From contig NC_080043.1 of assembly GCF_012489685.1 (NCBI RefSeq), forward strand, positions 7,132,501 through 7,196,500: a stretch of DNA of 64,000 nt, written 5' to 3'. The DNA is from Lotus japonicus (taxonomy: Eukaryota; Streptophyta; Magnoliopsida; Fabales; Fabaceae). The translations under genes were made by a program, and so were the position numbers. Shown here piece after piece: positions 10,054-21,867 of this stretch. Below the pieces are notes generated by a model. The model was not told the DNA's origin and did not search any database. It worked only from the letters and a program-made list of their open reading frames with translations. The stretch's first letter is position 1; every line of letters begins with the position of its first letter.

Positions 10054-10869
10054 TTTCCTTTCAATCACAAACAAAGTCAAGTTAAAACATGCAGATATAT
10101 TCAGATCAACTTGCAAGCATATTGTCATATTATCATGAAATTCATAGGTTTGCTTCAAGTTTATAAATTCAAGAGAACTACAAAGCATATGTATATATTG
10201 ATAACAAGTATTAATAATCATGTACCAAGCAAAGAGAAAAGTTGGTTATGTTATCTATTTAACTACCAAAGAGAAAGAGCGTACGTATAACATGGTTGAA
10301 GCACAAATCAAACCTGTTTGATCACCGCTTGATGATTTTGCTATTGAAAACTCAATCTCACGTTCAATATCTCTTATTTTACAATTGTAGTTTAAAGATG
10401 AAGCCACAACTTACAAGTGATTTCTCAACTGTTTCTCTCTCACTCTAAACATGCATCTACTACTAAGAATTGAAACCTCCTGTATTTATAACCGTCTACC
10501 TAGGGTTTGATGCCTCTAGCCTTCCTTTGATTTACCCTATATTTTTATTTCTTATTTCCTAAATTAAATAGCATTTTCTAATTATTCTTTGGAATCATTC
10601 TCAATTATTATTCTTGTAGAAGATCAAATGCTTGACTAAGAAAATCTTCTAATTAATTTTGAATCTTTTAATTAATGTATTGATCATCTCTTCTAGAATT
10701 TTCTAATTTTATTTATAGCATTTATTTATTATTTTCGGATTTAATTAATTATTATTATTATAATTTCCAAAATTATTTAATTAATTATTATTATTATAAT
10801 TTTGAGTGCTGATTTAAATTAATTTTATTAAGATATGACAAAATTGAGTGTTCACAAAGTGTAACCATC

Positions 10870-11300
10870 ATTTTAAATGTCGTTCACAAATGCTTCCTTA
10901 GCCCCTATTAATGGCCCGTCATGCCACATCATGCTCCGCCATGAACATTGCAATCACCACCGGGATATTCGTGACTTTGAATCGAGCTGGTGGACTGTTT
11001 GGGCTGCCACAGTTTGGTCAATTTGGAGTCACATAAATGATGTAGTGTTCAAAGGAGTACAAACAAGCAAAGAGAAGGTAGTGGAACTAATTAAGTTTAG
11101 AGCTTGGAAATGGCTCAAATGTAAGAAGAAGGGATGATTCAACTTTTCGTCTTACGAGTGGAACAGGAATCCAAGTGGTTGCCTAGGAAAAAACACAAAT
11201 TGGTTGAACGGCTGATCTGTTAGCAGCAGCCTTACTCCCTTGTACCCCTTGTACCCATTTCATTTCATATGTATACACATATTCATTTTGCCTTTCTAAA
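10870..11300 (+). pseudogene. LINE 3'-end fragment
   Basis: An 86-codon stretch at 10877-11137 reads WWTVWAATVWSIWSHINDV then KVVELIKFRAWKWLK, as in the C-terminal tail of plant non-LTR (L1-type) reverse transcriptases. A T-rich 3' UTR and an A-run near 11297 follow. The 5' part is missing. Confidence 0.65.
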
Positions 11301-11339
11301 AAAAACACCCCCGGATATTCGTCTTACGTTAACGACAGA

Positions 11340-11938
11340 CAAGGTTGTCAATCTCTAGAGATCACCTAATCTCGTGGAGGGGAGGTAATCTCGTAACGTA
11401 ATATTATAACGTAATCTCGTAAGAGATTACCCCATGCAAAAATAATACTTTTAAAACCATAATAATAATGAAGTCACACTAATAGTACTAAAAATTATCC
11501 AACAAAGACAATTAAAACCATGAATAAAATCATGAAATATCTAAATCTAAGGTACGTAAGTAAGAACAAATTAACGAAACATCAATACAAATTATGATAA
11601 ATGTAAGACAAGAACAAATAGGTCACTCGAAGTTATGTGAGTGGAACGAACAGTGGCTGTGAATGCAAGAATGAGGATTGATTTTGTTAAAAACCTTAAA
11701 TTTGTGGGTTAAATGTCCGAAATGCCCATGTACTACTCATCTTTTGATATTTCGGCCCAAGTAAGTTAATCTCGAAATCTCGTGGTAATCTCGCGATATT
11801 ACAAGAGATTAAGACGATAAAGAGATCACCTGAGTTATGAAAAAATAGTTATTTGCCCCTGCTGATCTCGTTTTTGGTACCTCATATCGTAATTACGTAA
11901 GAGTAGATAAAGAGATATCTCTAGAGATTGACAACAAA
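11340..11938. mobile_element. TIR element, about 0.6 kb
   Basis: The left end TTGTCAATCTCTAGAGAT at about 11346 is matched by the inverted ATCTCTAGAGATTGACAA ending at about 11934. The interior repeats AATCTCGT/ACGAGATT words on both strands. No ORF and no clear target duplication, so the superfamily is open. Confidence 0.6.
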
Positions 11939-11949
11939 GACGATATCAG

Positions 11950-12050
11950 AAAGATAAATTGCACCCGTAAGGAATCGATCCCTGGACCTCCCCTTACTAA
12001 ATCCATATGTCCCCCAATTTCTACCACTTGAGCTATCCTAGAAGGAAACT
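11950..12050 (-). mobile_element. tRNA-derived SINE (family A, copy 2)
   Basis: Reverse complement of the family at 1549-1664: box A-like TAGCTCAAGTGG near 12033 and box B-like GGATCGATTCC near 11975 on the minus strand. No clean TSD found. Confidence 0.75.
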
Positions 12051-12154
12051 CTCATTTATCTAGTTGTGGAAGAACATGCCCCATTTTTTTTTTTTCAATT
12101 TTTACTAATTACACATCATTCAATTCTCCTTCTATTTAATTTTTTCTATCCAAC

Positions 12155-12171
12155 TGTGGGTGTGAATTCAC

Positions 12172-12207
<36 letters not shown>

Positions 12208-12224
12208 GTGAATTCACACCCACA
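12155..12224. repeat. Perfect hairpin with (AT)n loop
   Basis: The arms TGTGGGTGTGAATTCACCCA at 12155 and TGGGTGAATTCACACCCACA ending at 12224 are exact inverted copies around an (AT)n tract. Confidence 0.85.
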
Positions 12225-12239
12225 TATATATATATAACA

Positions 12240-13095
12240 TAATATTTTCGTAGTTTGAAGAGTGTAACGTCAGCTCTCGTACGTGTTGTGTCATCGGTGG
12301 TATTCTCCTTTCCTTGAAGCATCGTGAGCTTTTTTGCAGGTGTTGTAATGGGTTTGATTGTAAGTATAAATTGGAATCCATACATGATTATAGAACACCG
12401 AATAGAATGAGATGAATTGCGTATCTGACAAATCATGAACGGAATAAGGACTCTTGTTTTCATCACCGGATCTTGTGACAGTCAAGTGACTGAAAATGAC
12501 TAGGGCTTCCTCTGTATCTCACACTCCCTCTCACAGCCATCAATGGGGCAAGCTGCGAAGCCAGATTAGATTAGTGATTACAGAGAGGACCTAGCCAACA
12601 TATATTTAACCCTAGTCCCTTCCCATCACGGGCCTATAGGTTAAGGCCTATACTGTAGTCCACACTAATCAATACAGATATCCAAGCCCAAATAAATAGA
12701 TCACTTAACTGATTAAGTTGACTTACATATGCACTTCTCTGGATCATGAATTAGCCCGTTTTTATTAAAATCAAAAACTGCAATTGATTGAAGCCCACAA
12801 AAATTAATAATTCTTACATTGATGACATTATTAAAAGTTTTCAATCACATGCTACAATTGGCTTTCGGATAATAATATATACTGTTAAAGCAGATGAATA
12901 CTACCATATTGAGTACTGTTGTGATGCAGTCAAGGATAAAAAGAATTCTCGGGGATGGGCAAGAAAATTTATATATGTTAAAATATTATTTATAATTGCA
13001 TATTCATTGAACCTTCAAAGAAAGAACAACCCATACGAAACCAATATTCTAATTTCTAACAAAAGTCACATAATTCCAACACAATGGTTTACAGT
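12240..13095. other. No recognisable gene
   Basis: Short open frames exist on both strands but none has a domain or start context I recognise. The sequence looks like ordinary intergenic or decayed repeat DNA. Confidence 0.5.
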
Positions 13096-13098
13096 GAA

Positions 13099-13898
13099 GT
13101 GACGGATTCAGGATTTTTAGATCGTGGGGACAAATAATATAAATAATATATTTCTTGGTCCCTCACTTATATACTTGAATCTAAAATGGTTCCTAATAAT
13201 TTCTTTTTCTTCCCCAACAAATATAATTTTGTTTGATTTAAAATAGTGCACCTGGTGTCATAATGTTTATTTGACATTTTTATTTATTAATAACCGGTCT
13301 ATATAAGCGCAAACGTGGACTTTTTACATCAAATTTAGTCCTTGATAAATTTCTTTCATCAAATTTAGTCCTTCTCTTCATAATCATCTTAAAATCCAGA
13401 AATTCATCACAAAACCCACAAATTCCCCTTCAACCTTTTCCTTCTCCTTTTCCCACTCTCAACCAACAAAACTCCACACCCAACACCACCAAATCCCGCA
13501 CCCAAAAAAAAAGGAGTGTTAAAAATTAAGGAGTTTTGAGTAGGAGAGGAAATTCTTTTTCTATAATAGAAAGAATAGTAAAGTTGGATAAATGTGTTCC
13601 AATCTATTATCTTTTGGATATTTGACTTGTTGAAAAAGTAAAGAAGTATAAAGAAGTGAGAGAAAACTTTGTTAAGGACGTGAGGTCAAATGCAAGAAAT
13701 ACAAAGAAGTCAGATAAAAAAGTTGAAGAGATTTAACTTTTAGTTGCATTGGAAGTAAAATAGTGTAGCTATGGGGGCATTTAGTTTTTGGTGGGGGTAA
13801 TTGAATATTTTATATTAAAAATAGAAGGGTATTGGGAAGAATTTTGCTCAAGGACGTGGGGTCAAATGCCCCACCCACTTAACACGTGGGTCCGTCAC
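13099..13898. mobile_element. TIR-like element upstream of the ERF gene
   Basis: The left end GTGACGGATTCAGGATTTT and the right end ...GTGGGTCCGTCAC are imperfect inverted copies (GTGACGGA...). The interior is noncoding and includes ATCAAATTTAGTCCTT repeats at about 13327 and 13358. Its right end lies only a few bases from the ERF TATA box. No convincing TSD. Confidence 0.45.
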
Positions 13899-13904
13899 TG
13901 ATGG

Positions 13905-13915
13905 TATATATATAA
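13905..13915 (+). promoter_or_regulatory. TATA box of the ERF gene
   Basis: TATATATATAAGC lies about 110 bases before the ATG at 14020, at normal plant spacing. Confidence 0.55.
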
Positions 13916-14019
13916 GCTCATAATGAATTAATGATCACTCTATAACCACTTAACCAGAGTCATATAACCCCAGAAGGACACCGGCCACCACCCCACCACC
14001 GCTATCATAATCCACAACC

Positions 14020-14765
14020 ATGTCTTGTGATTTTTCTTCATTGGAATCCATTCAACACTTTCTGCTGCTTGAGCTTGAACACGATAATTCCCACGCTCTA
14101 CATGCAGATTGGAATCCATCCAACAACGAAACCTTTGATTCACTTTCTCATAATCCATCTCCGATCCCAGAGCGCGACTCTAAATAAATAACTTGGATAG
14201 TGTTGTTACTGCCGTGAAGAAATCATCCGGGTGCAAAAAGGGTTCCTCTGCGGCCGCGCGTGACTCACACGCACCACCATTCGAATGGAAGCGTTATAGG
14301 GGCGTGAGGCGTAGGCCGTGGGGGAAGTTTGCAGGGGAGATAAGAGATCCAAAGAAAAAGGGTGCTAGAGTTTGGCTCGGAATTTATGAGACTGAAGAGG
14401 AAGCGGCTCTAGCTTATGATAGAGCTGCTTTCAAGATGAGTGGTAGAAAAGCCAAGCTCAACTTTCCCCACCTCATTGGCTCTGATTCTCCTTTGGAGTC
14501 GGCCAGTGAGGTGGTGGCTTTGAAGCAAAACATGTCGGAACCTGCGTCGCCAGCTTCATCGGCTAATTCTCAGGATGGTTCTGAGTACTCACCAGGGTCA
14601 AAGAAGAGGAAGAACCTAGTTGGTGTATTGAATAGGTTAGCCAAGCATAGAAGGCAAGTGCAGGTGTTTGATATTGGTTCAAGCGCAAATGATGATGCCA
14701 ATGTTGATCAATGGTTGGATAATTTATCCACTGATGGTAATCTGGTGCTCATAAGCTTCGAATGA
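14020..14765 (+). pseudogene. AP2/ERF transcription factor (group IX-like), frameshifted
   Basis: Nuclear DNA-binding factor family that recognises GCC-box promoters in stress and ethylene responses. The natural ATG at 14020 gives MSCDFSSLESIQHFLL, the N-terminal motif of ERF5/ERF6-like proteins, but this frame stops at TAA 14185-14187. The rest continues in another frame from about 14193 to 14765. The AP2 domain is complete there: [19 protein letters not shown], then [20 protein letters not shown], ending [10 protein letters not shown] basic [19 protein letters not shown] stretch and an acidic tail follow. No ATG lies between the frameshift and the middle of AP2, so no full domain can be made from a later start. 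The gene is intronless, as usual for this group. Either a recent pseudogene or a sequencing error in the TAAATAAATAA stretch. Confidence 0.8.
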
Positions 14766-15179
14766 GTTGAATCGGTGAATCTTGTAGTATTGTTTGTTTG
14801 CAAGGAGTTTTTTAATTATTTTTCATACACCACTTTTGATGAATTTGAAAGGGTGATGTTTCTCATGATCAATAACACTTACATTAGATTCCTGAAGAAT
14901 TGTCTTAACTTTTTTCTGTTTTCTAGATAAAATCCTAAATATTTCTATTATAATTTCGATAATATTGTTAAAAATACTCTAACCAAAGATTAAGAAATAT
15001 TTTCCACTACAAATATCATTTTTTTGGTTGATGTGTTTATAATTAAGTAAATAGTTAAATAAAGGTAAAATATTTCATAGGCTGAAAATATAAAACAACG
15101 AATGATAAATGTATTATTATTATTTTATAGTTCAAAAAAAAATTGTATTATTTCAAAGAATAATTTTTATTTCATTTGA
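14766..15179. other. ERF 3' flank
   Basis: AT-rich sequence without a recognisable gene. The ERF polyadenylation region presumably lies here. Confidence 0.4.
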
Positions 15180-16480
15180 CCCAAGCTAGGACTGCACTAC
15201 GAGCGACATCCAAAGTCCTTGCCCCTTCCCGATCGACCAGAAGGAAAATGGATTAGAGAATCAAACAACTATGAATTGTGAGATGCTGGTCATTGTTGGC
15301 GGATTTGGAGTGGAGTAAGACCCTCTACCACAACACGAACTCGGCTAGAAAGCCATGACCCCCTAATATGGTCTTCATGTTTAACAATCACGATTCTGGA
15401 CAAATCAATCGTGATCATGAGGACCCCATCAAATCGATGCAAGGATCACCAATGTTGTAGTAACTTAGGTGCTTGTTGACTAGGGGAGTTCGGCTTGCAT
15501 CCAATTCTACCCTTGTTTTCTAAAGATGGGGTTAAGAAATAAGGATCACATTCCTTTTGGTTATCATATGATCGGATTAAGGAGGTTCATATCAACCCCC
15601 TGGGTATTACGAATCCCGCTCGACTCTCGAAGACCGGTACAACTCCAAGACAATAAGTTGCAAGTTCCTAGTAGTTGATTGCTCAAGTCCGTACAACGCA
15701 ATCATAGGTCGACCTTTACTAAACATGTTAGATGTTTGTATATATACTAAAGGCTCATGCTCAAATTCTTCAAGGATAATGTTGAGATCATCTCAGTCCA
15801 AGGATACCATTAGGCAGCTTGGACATGTTACAGGATGAGCCGCCAAATAACATAAGGCTAACGAAAGCGATAAAAAACAAGAAAAAACTAAAGTAGACTG
15901 GGAGTGGGTATAATCAACCTTGATCCCACATTGGCTCTGTGAATGATGAAGTCGACCTCTTACGCTTGTAGCTGCATGAGAAGACGAACAAGGTCCAAAT
16001 TAGAGAAACTCCTGACAAGTATACCTAGTTTGTCTCATGGTTGTGTACGTATGGCAAAGACTAGTTGTTCTAATTCCTTAAAGCCAACATGAACTTGTTC
16101 ACTTGGACATCCAGACACGCTTGAGATCGACAAGAACTTTTGTTACCATAGACTATCAATCGATCTGAAGTATAAACTAAAAACAAAGAGTTATCTCTTG
16201 AATATCGTATCACCTTTTGAAAGATCTTCTTTGAAACAAGTACAACAACGGGAAAAAACATTTAATGCGAGACATATGACCGTTGTACTCTGCAGAAGGA
16301 TGGACAATCAAGTATCGAAGATCTTCAAGCCATCCATATGAAGAAATATATAAATTAGCAAAAAAAAAAAAGAAGAAATATATAAAGAAGACTTCACGAC
16401 CGAATAAGATAAGAACTTCATCTATCTACTAAGCATTCAAGCCAAAAGCCAAATAGTCAAAAGCAAGATTTTCATTCAGA
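15180..16480 (+). pseudogene. Decayed Ty3/gypsy pol fragment (protease region)
   Basis: One frame reads KFLVVDCSSPYNAIIGRPLL at about 15660-15720, the conserved end of the gypsy protease region (family pattern: Y-N-A-I-x-G-R-P). Around it are many stops and frameshifts. No LTRs could be paired. Confidence 0.6.
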
Positions 16481-16644
16481 TTCAAATTCAGAGCATCTAA
16501 TCGTCAAAAATCCTCTCTGAAATACTCTTGAGCCTATTAGTGTCAAATACATACACTTGCATAAGAGTAACCCGATCTTAAACTATCTACATCACTTTTT
16601 AAGAAGAGATTCAAAGTAGAACAAAAATCATTTTGGATTTGGGA

Positions 16645-16795
16645 GGAATTATGTCTAATACTAGGAGGAGTCATGCATAATACTTGTAAAGAGATCAAGT
16701 CATGTCGAATACTAGGAGAAGTCCTGTAGAATACTTGTTGGTAGAAGTCATGTTGAATAATAGGAGAAGTCATGTTTAATACTTGTTCAGCGGAA
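16645..16795. repeat. Short tandem array, about 50-bp unit, three copies
   Basis: Units beginning ATGTCTAATACTAGGAG (16651), ATGTCGAATACTAGGAG (16702) and ATGTTGAATAATAGGAG (16750) share a downstream AATACTTGT. Function unknown; probably part of a decayed LTR. Confidence 0.7.
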
Positions 16796-17464
16796 ATCTT
16801 TGTGGATTTCGAGGTCTGGACGTAGCCCGCCGATATTTGGTGAACCATGATAAAAATCTCTTGTGTTGCTCTTGCTTATTTATGTTCTTTATCGTTGAAA
16901 ACGCTTTAACTAATCCACTGCAAAAAACTCTTTTCGAAAACAATTTAAAACTTATATCTTTTACAAATTAAGCTTTAAAAATGTTATTTTATAAGACACA
17001 ATTTAAACCCCTTCCTTGTGTCATTCCTATTTCTATCATAATGCACCAACAAGACATAGTCACAAGTGGTCACAATACACAACCATCAATCAAAATTCCA
17101 GGGCACATAAAGTTTCAACCAAATAGAGGAAAGAGCACAATAAAAGAGATGCGCTTAAAGTGGTGGTCCAATTTCATTTTTGGGGGATAAGACAAAATGT
17201 CTTCTTTTCCACAATATCTTCACTCTCTGATAAGTCATCCAACCTATCCTCCGACAATTTTAATCAAATCTAGAACACCATCTTCAATCTCTCTTACTTG
17301 AAGCTGTTGCACTTCCTCCTTCATCTCCTTAATTTTGATTGGAACATCACCAAATCTTCTCTTAGCCCAACGGGCCAAATCATCTAGACAATTTTTTCTT
17401 TATTATATGGGCCCAAAAAACGACCAACATTCCTCAAACCTTTGAGTAATAATAATAATAATAA

Positions 17465-17941
17465 GGCTTAAATGCATTTTTGGATCCTCATGTTTTAACT
17501 TTTTGCGATTGTCAACCCTTATCTTTTTTTTCTACGAATGGGAACCCTATTCTTTCAAAACGCTGCACCGTTTACCCTTCCGTCCAAATCCATCAAAAAC
17601 TTGACGGAACACGCTGATATGGCCTTCCACGTGGATAAGAGGGGATTTAAAATAAAGGCTTAAATGCACTTTTGGACCCTCAAATTTACATTTTTTGCGA
17701 TTGTTGACCCTGATCTTATTTTTAGTTTGAATGGAGACCCTAATCTTTCAAAACGTTGCACCATTTACCCTTCCGTCGGAAGGCCAGGTAAGTGGGTTCC
17801 GTCAAGTTTTTGAAGGATTTGGACGGAAGGGTAAACGGTGCAACATTTTGAAAGATTAGGGTCTCCATTCGTAGAAAAATAAGATCAGGGTCAACAATCG
17901 CAAAAAATATAAACTTTGGGGTTCAAAAGTGCATTTAAGCC
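17465..17941. mobile_element. Small MULE-type TIR element
   Basis: Begins GGCTTAAATGCATTTTTGG and ends with the inverted ...TGCATTTAAGCC. It has a 9-bp flank TAATAATAA on both sides (17456-17464, 17942-17950), though this lies in a TAA repeat. A second left end (GGCTTAAATGCACTTTTGG at about 17657) shows one copy nested or duplicated inside. Confidence 0.75.
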
Positions 17942-17997
<56 letters not shown>

Positions 17998-18030
17998 TAA
18001 AATTATTATAATATTATTATTATTAGTATC
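17942..18030. repeat. (TAA)n microsatellite
   Basis: At least 18 TAA units, then a diverged AT-rich tail. Confidence 0.9.
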
Positions 18031-18115
18031 TATAAAACGCAACTTTTTTCAACTTTTGAAATTTTTCGTTAATATATGATTGTCATTTAATTTTTCAACT
18101 AAATAATATTTAATT

Positions 18116-19520
18116 GGCTTAATCCAGTTTTTGGTCCCCATCCTTTGTCATAAATATGGCTTTAGTCCCTCGCCGGAGCAAAGGTGGGGGTAGGTCCCCA
18201 GTTTTTGGTAAAATAATTGGCTTTGGTCCTTCCGGCCGATTGGGTCAACGCCGGAGCTCCGGGAATCTCATGTGGCATTGCTACGTCATTTAATGAGTCC
18301 ACGTGGATTTTTTTTTTCTTTTTCATTTAAAAAAAATTAAAACACAAATTATTAAATTAGTTAACAACATCATCAACTTTATTTTTTTTTTTGAGGTTAG
18401 CAGCCAACATTTCAAAAAAAAAAAAGGTTAGCAGCCAAGAGAAATTAACATATTGCACAATGAGAACTAAAACAACAAAGACGAAACACGAGATCAAATA
18501 AAGTTCACATTGCAATTACTCAGAATACAAGGAAGCAAAACTTGCTTAAAAAATTCCCTTATAAATGTTGGTACCAAATTGCATTCTCTATATGAGATCC
18601 TAGATTATTTCTAAACAATCCACAATTAGCATTTCCCTGTATGCACAAACCCGATCTCAAGCACCCAAAATTCCCAGAATATCCTCATCCCTGAACAAAA
18701 GAAACTCTTTGTCATCGAGCTTGATTTGGGAGCCCCCGTACGCCGGCAAGAGCACCTGATCGCCGGGAGGCCGTTCCTGTTGTCGACGTCGTGGTGAATA
18801 AACCGCTTCGCCCGAAGTTTCTGTCAAGGAGCTGCTGGATCTCATGCCGGAGCTTCGCCTCGCCGCCAAATCTGAATCCAAATAAGAAAAACCCAGATCT
18901 GGTCAATTCCGGGCCATCCATCGTAGCCACGCGCGGAGTAGAGGCCGGCGGCGCAGGAGAGGTGGCTAGGGTTTCAGAGGAAAAAAGAAGAAGAAGAAGC
19001 AGAGAAACCTAGTAACAGAAGCAGAGAGAGAGCGTGAAAAAGAAAGAAAGAAAGGGAAGATGGGTTTGGGGGTCGTGGTGTGGTTGGTGTTGTGTGAAGA
19101 ATCAGTGGCGAAGATGAGGTTGGGGTTGGGGATGGAGTGTCCATAAATTTCTGGGTTTGAGAGTGAAAAGAAGAAGATGAGTAAGGATGATGGTGATGAT
19201 GATGAAGAAGAATCTGGGTGAGGATTTTAATTAATTAAAAAGGAGGTTAATTGGTGAGAGTTAATTAATGTTTAATTTTTGTGATTTGATTTAATTTTAA
19301 TTTAATGAAAAAAGAAAAAAAAATCCAGCGAGGTTCACTAATTGACGTGGCAAGGGCCACGTCAGCTGGCGGAGCTCCGGCGTTGACCCAACCGGCCAGA
19401 AGGACTAAAGCCAACTATTTTGCCAAAAACTGGGGACCTGCCCCCACCTTTGCTCCGGCGAGGGACCAAAGCCATATTTATGACAAAAGATGGGGACCAA
19501 AAACTGGATTAAGCCTAGCC
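18116..19520. mobile_element. Pack-MULE carrying a chaperonin-10 fragment
   Basis: 1405 bp with TIRs of about 200 bp (GGCTTAATCCAGTTTTTGG at the left, inverted at the right). It has an exact 9-bp target duplication TATTTAATT at 18107-18115 and 19521-19529, the size made by Mutator-family transposases. The right end has 5 extra bases (CTAGG on the complement). No transposase is present. The GC-richer interior contains a host gene fragment on the minus strand, so this is a gene-capturing nonautonomous MULE. Confidence 0.85.
18657..18881 (-). pseudogene. Captured chaperonin-10 (GroES-like) C-terminal fragment
   Basis: The minus-strand frame ends GDQVLLPAYGGSQIKL then DDKEFLLFRDEDILGILGA and a stop, which closely matches the last 35 or so residues of plant Cpn10, the co-chaperonin lid of mitochondrial or plastid Hsp60. 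The N-terminal two thirds of Cpn10, including the mobile loop, are not recognisable. The 40 residues before the match (Ser/Arg-rich) look like fused or shifted sequence. A CT-rich, 5' UTR-like stretch (about 18960-19010) lies upstream on the same strand. It could be transcribed as a chimeric fragment but cannot form a normal Cpn10 ring. Confidence 0.75.
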
Positions 19521-19529
19521 TATTTAATT

Positions 19530-20487
19530 TATATGTATGAGAATATACCTTGGAAGTCATTCCAAATATTGCATAGTATTGACAGCAAAGCCGATTGTTT
19601 ATCGAAGAGATGAAGGGATAGGTTGATTCCTGTGTTGTGTGTTTTAGCGTGAGAAAGGCTGAAGTGGAATTGCTTGTTTGTGTATCTAGTTTGTGTTGAT
19701 TCCTGTTTGGTTGTTTTTTTTTTAAAAAGAAGCCATGGGGGTGGATCTGTTTTTTGTTTGTTTTTGGAATACAATCTAGAGGTTGGAATGGGGTTTGGAT
19801 ACTTGTTGATTTGAGCTGTTTTGGAAAGGTGCTGCTACTGTCATGAGTTTCAAAATACTGGTTTATCGGTCTGCTTGGTATAAAAACAAATATGGGGCGG
19901 TAGATTTGATTTTTGGGAATGCAATTTAGAGGTTGGAAAGGAGTTTGGACGTGTAATGAATCGAGTGCATGGCTTTGGAAATGTGATGGTACTGGCAGGA
20001 ATTGCAAATTGCTGGTATCTAATGTAGGCTAGGAGAACTAGCATATGCTTTTAAGTTTTGTGGTGGGATGTAATGTAATTCTTGTGGACTTATTGTTTGA
20101 GGCATCGTAGAGTGTAAGTACTTTTTTTTCTTTCATTAGATTTTTTCCACTGAATTTTCTTAGTAAAGTTTTAACGAGGCTCGCTTCTCTTGAGTGTCCT
20201 CTAGGAGGGATTCAGTTTATTGTGACATCGTCCTAATCCATGAGAGGTTTGTTTTCATGGTTCGTTACCTTTCATCAATAAGATTTGTTATGTTTTTAAA
20301 AATTTATATGTATGAGAAGTATTATAATTAATAGTTAATAATGTAAAATCCATGATAAAAAAAATCCATAATATAAAGATTCTTCAATAAATAGTTAGTA
20401 TTGTCAAGTCCAAGATAAAAAAAATGTATAGAAAAAGTCTTAATTTGAAAATGCACATTCCTTCCAAGAAGTTTATTATGAAAGTAA
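19530..20487. other. No clear gene; retroelement-like traces
   Basis: Around 20140-20200 the text TTTTTTCCACTGAATTTTCT...AGTAAAGTTTTAACGAGGC resembles the 3' region of Ty1/copia elements. No coding sequence could be supported. Confidence 0.35.
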
Positions 20488-21802
20488 GGCTGCACTTTTG
20501 GTCCTCACTTTGATCAATCGTGTGATTTTGATCCTTAACAAAATAATATTACCATTTTATGTCTCTTACGTTAATTGTCGTTTGCACTTTTGGCTTTCAA
20601 TCCATTTTCATCAGCCATTTAACGGTTTCTGCTTAAAAAGTTAATTAAAAATGGGGAAAAAAATATGAACTCAGCAACCTTCATCATCTTCGTCTCGTTC
20701 TTCATCATCTTCATCATTTTTCCATAAAATCAAAATTTTGCTTAAAATCTAGAATATCCAAACTTCATCTTCTACCCACAAACTCAAACTCATATTCACG
20801 TTCTTCCCAGCAACACACCAATATCAAATTCAACAACAAATTAAGAATTACAAAAACAAGAGAAATTCCAAAAATAAAAAGCCACATGCTCCTTTTCCTC
20901 TCACCCAAACCGCAATAGTCCTCATCATCAATCAAGCCAAATCCAATAACCGTGTTCAACCCCAAACCAGAACTATACTCAGCCAAAGTCGTAACTAGGA
21001 AATCTGAAGGCGAAACATTAAGAACTCACCTTTAAGGTTGATACCTCTTCGTTTATTTGCTCGGTGGTCATCTCTCTTATTTCCTTCAATTTCGCTTCCC
21101 TTTTTGCCATCATCACCATCATAGCGGTGCGTTTCGTTGGGGGATTGGAGCACGCGATAGAGTGATGGAGCTGAATGCCACTGAGGGAAGATTTGAATGG
21201 AAATGGTTTTGGGAGAAAGCGCGCAAATGTGGAAGAAGAAGGAGAGGACGTTGAGTTTGCGCATCACCACTCGTGCCACGTTCCTTGACGGAGTCCCTTC
21301 CACCAATCTCACCACCACCGCACACCCCAGATCCACCATCAAGCTAACCCTGCACCAAATTGAAACACCATCAAGCTAACCCCCGGATCCAACTTTCTTA
21401 ACTACAAAAAATCAAAGGCACCATGAATCAGATATGTTCCTTCAACCAAGAATCAAAGCCTCTACAGTCACCAACCATGTAACCGTGGCCAGACCTTCGT
21501 CTCCTCCATCAGCCACCGTGCCATCCTCCCCTTGACGGGGGGTTTTATGAAGATGATGGAAAAATGGAATGAAAATGATGAATTTCTCAGTTTTTCATAA
21601 GAAGGTGATGAATGTCTCTGAAGCAATTTTTTTCAATTAATTTTTTACGAAATATTCTATTAAATTGTGGATGGAAATGAACGTTAAATCAAAAGTGCAA
21701 ACGGTACTGTAGGTAACGTAGAGGACGTAAAGTGCTAATGTTTTTTGTTAAGGACCAAAATCGAATGATTGAACAAAGTGGGGACCAAAGTGCAGTTAAG
21801 CC
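20488..21802. mobile_element. Long-TIR MULE-like element upstream of SBT-1
   Basis: The left end GGCTGCACTTTTGGTCC and the right end GGACCAAAGTGCAGTTAAGCC (shown as its core) are inverted copies extending about 150 bp. Flanks TGAAAGTAA (20479-20487) and TTAAAATAA (21803-21811) match at 7 of 9 positions. Minus-strand frames at 20765-20986 (hydrophobic segment LFIFGISLVFVILNLLLN) and 20995-21342 may be captured host DNA, but I do not recognise them. Confidence 0.65.
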
Positions 21803-21867
21803 TTAAAATAATGGGGGAACAAAACAATAAAATAAAGTGTATAAGGACAACAAATTAAAACACATCT

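Larger units (their letters stand above)
2480..10857 (-). mobile_element. Second Tat/Ogre-like LTR, inverted, split by the gypsy element
   Basis: Read on the minus strand, 10857 down to 10059 and then 3276 down to about 2480 form one LTR like the 1063-2470 copy. It begins TGTGAACACTCAATTTTG and ends at a PBS-like GTTGGTGGCGACTG. The two LTRs therefore face each other with their primer-binding regions in the centre of a palindrome (about 2430-2500). The gypsy element at 3277-10053 is inserted in this arm. No internal coding region of the parent element remains. Confidence 0.6.

Noticed and set aside
16645..16795. Tandem array as a coding repeat protein
   Set aside because: The minus-strand frame crosses the repeats but lacks any domain, and unit lengths (51, 48) and the surroundings suggest decayed LTR DNA.
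17942..18030. CRISPR-like array
   Set aside because: A simple TAA microsatellite with no spacers; the genome is plant nuclear DNA.
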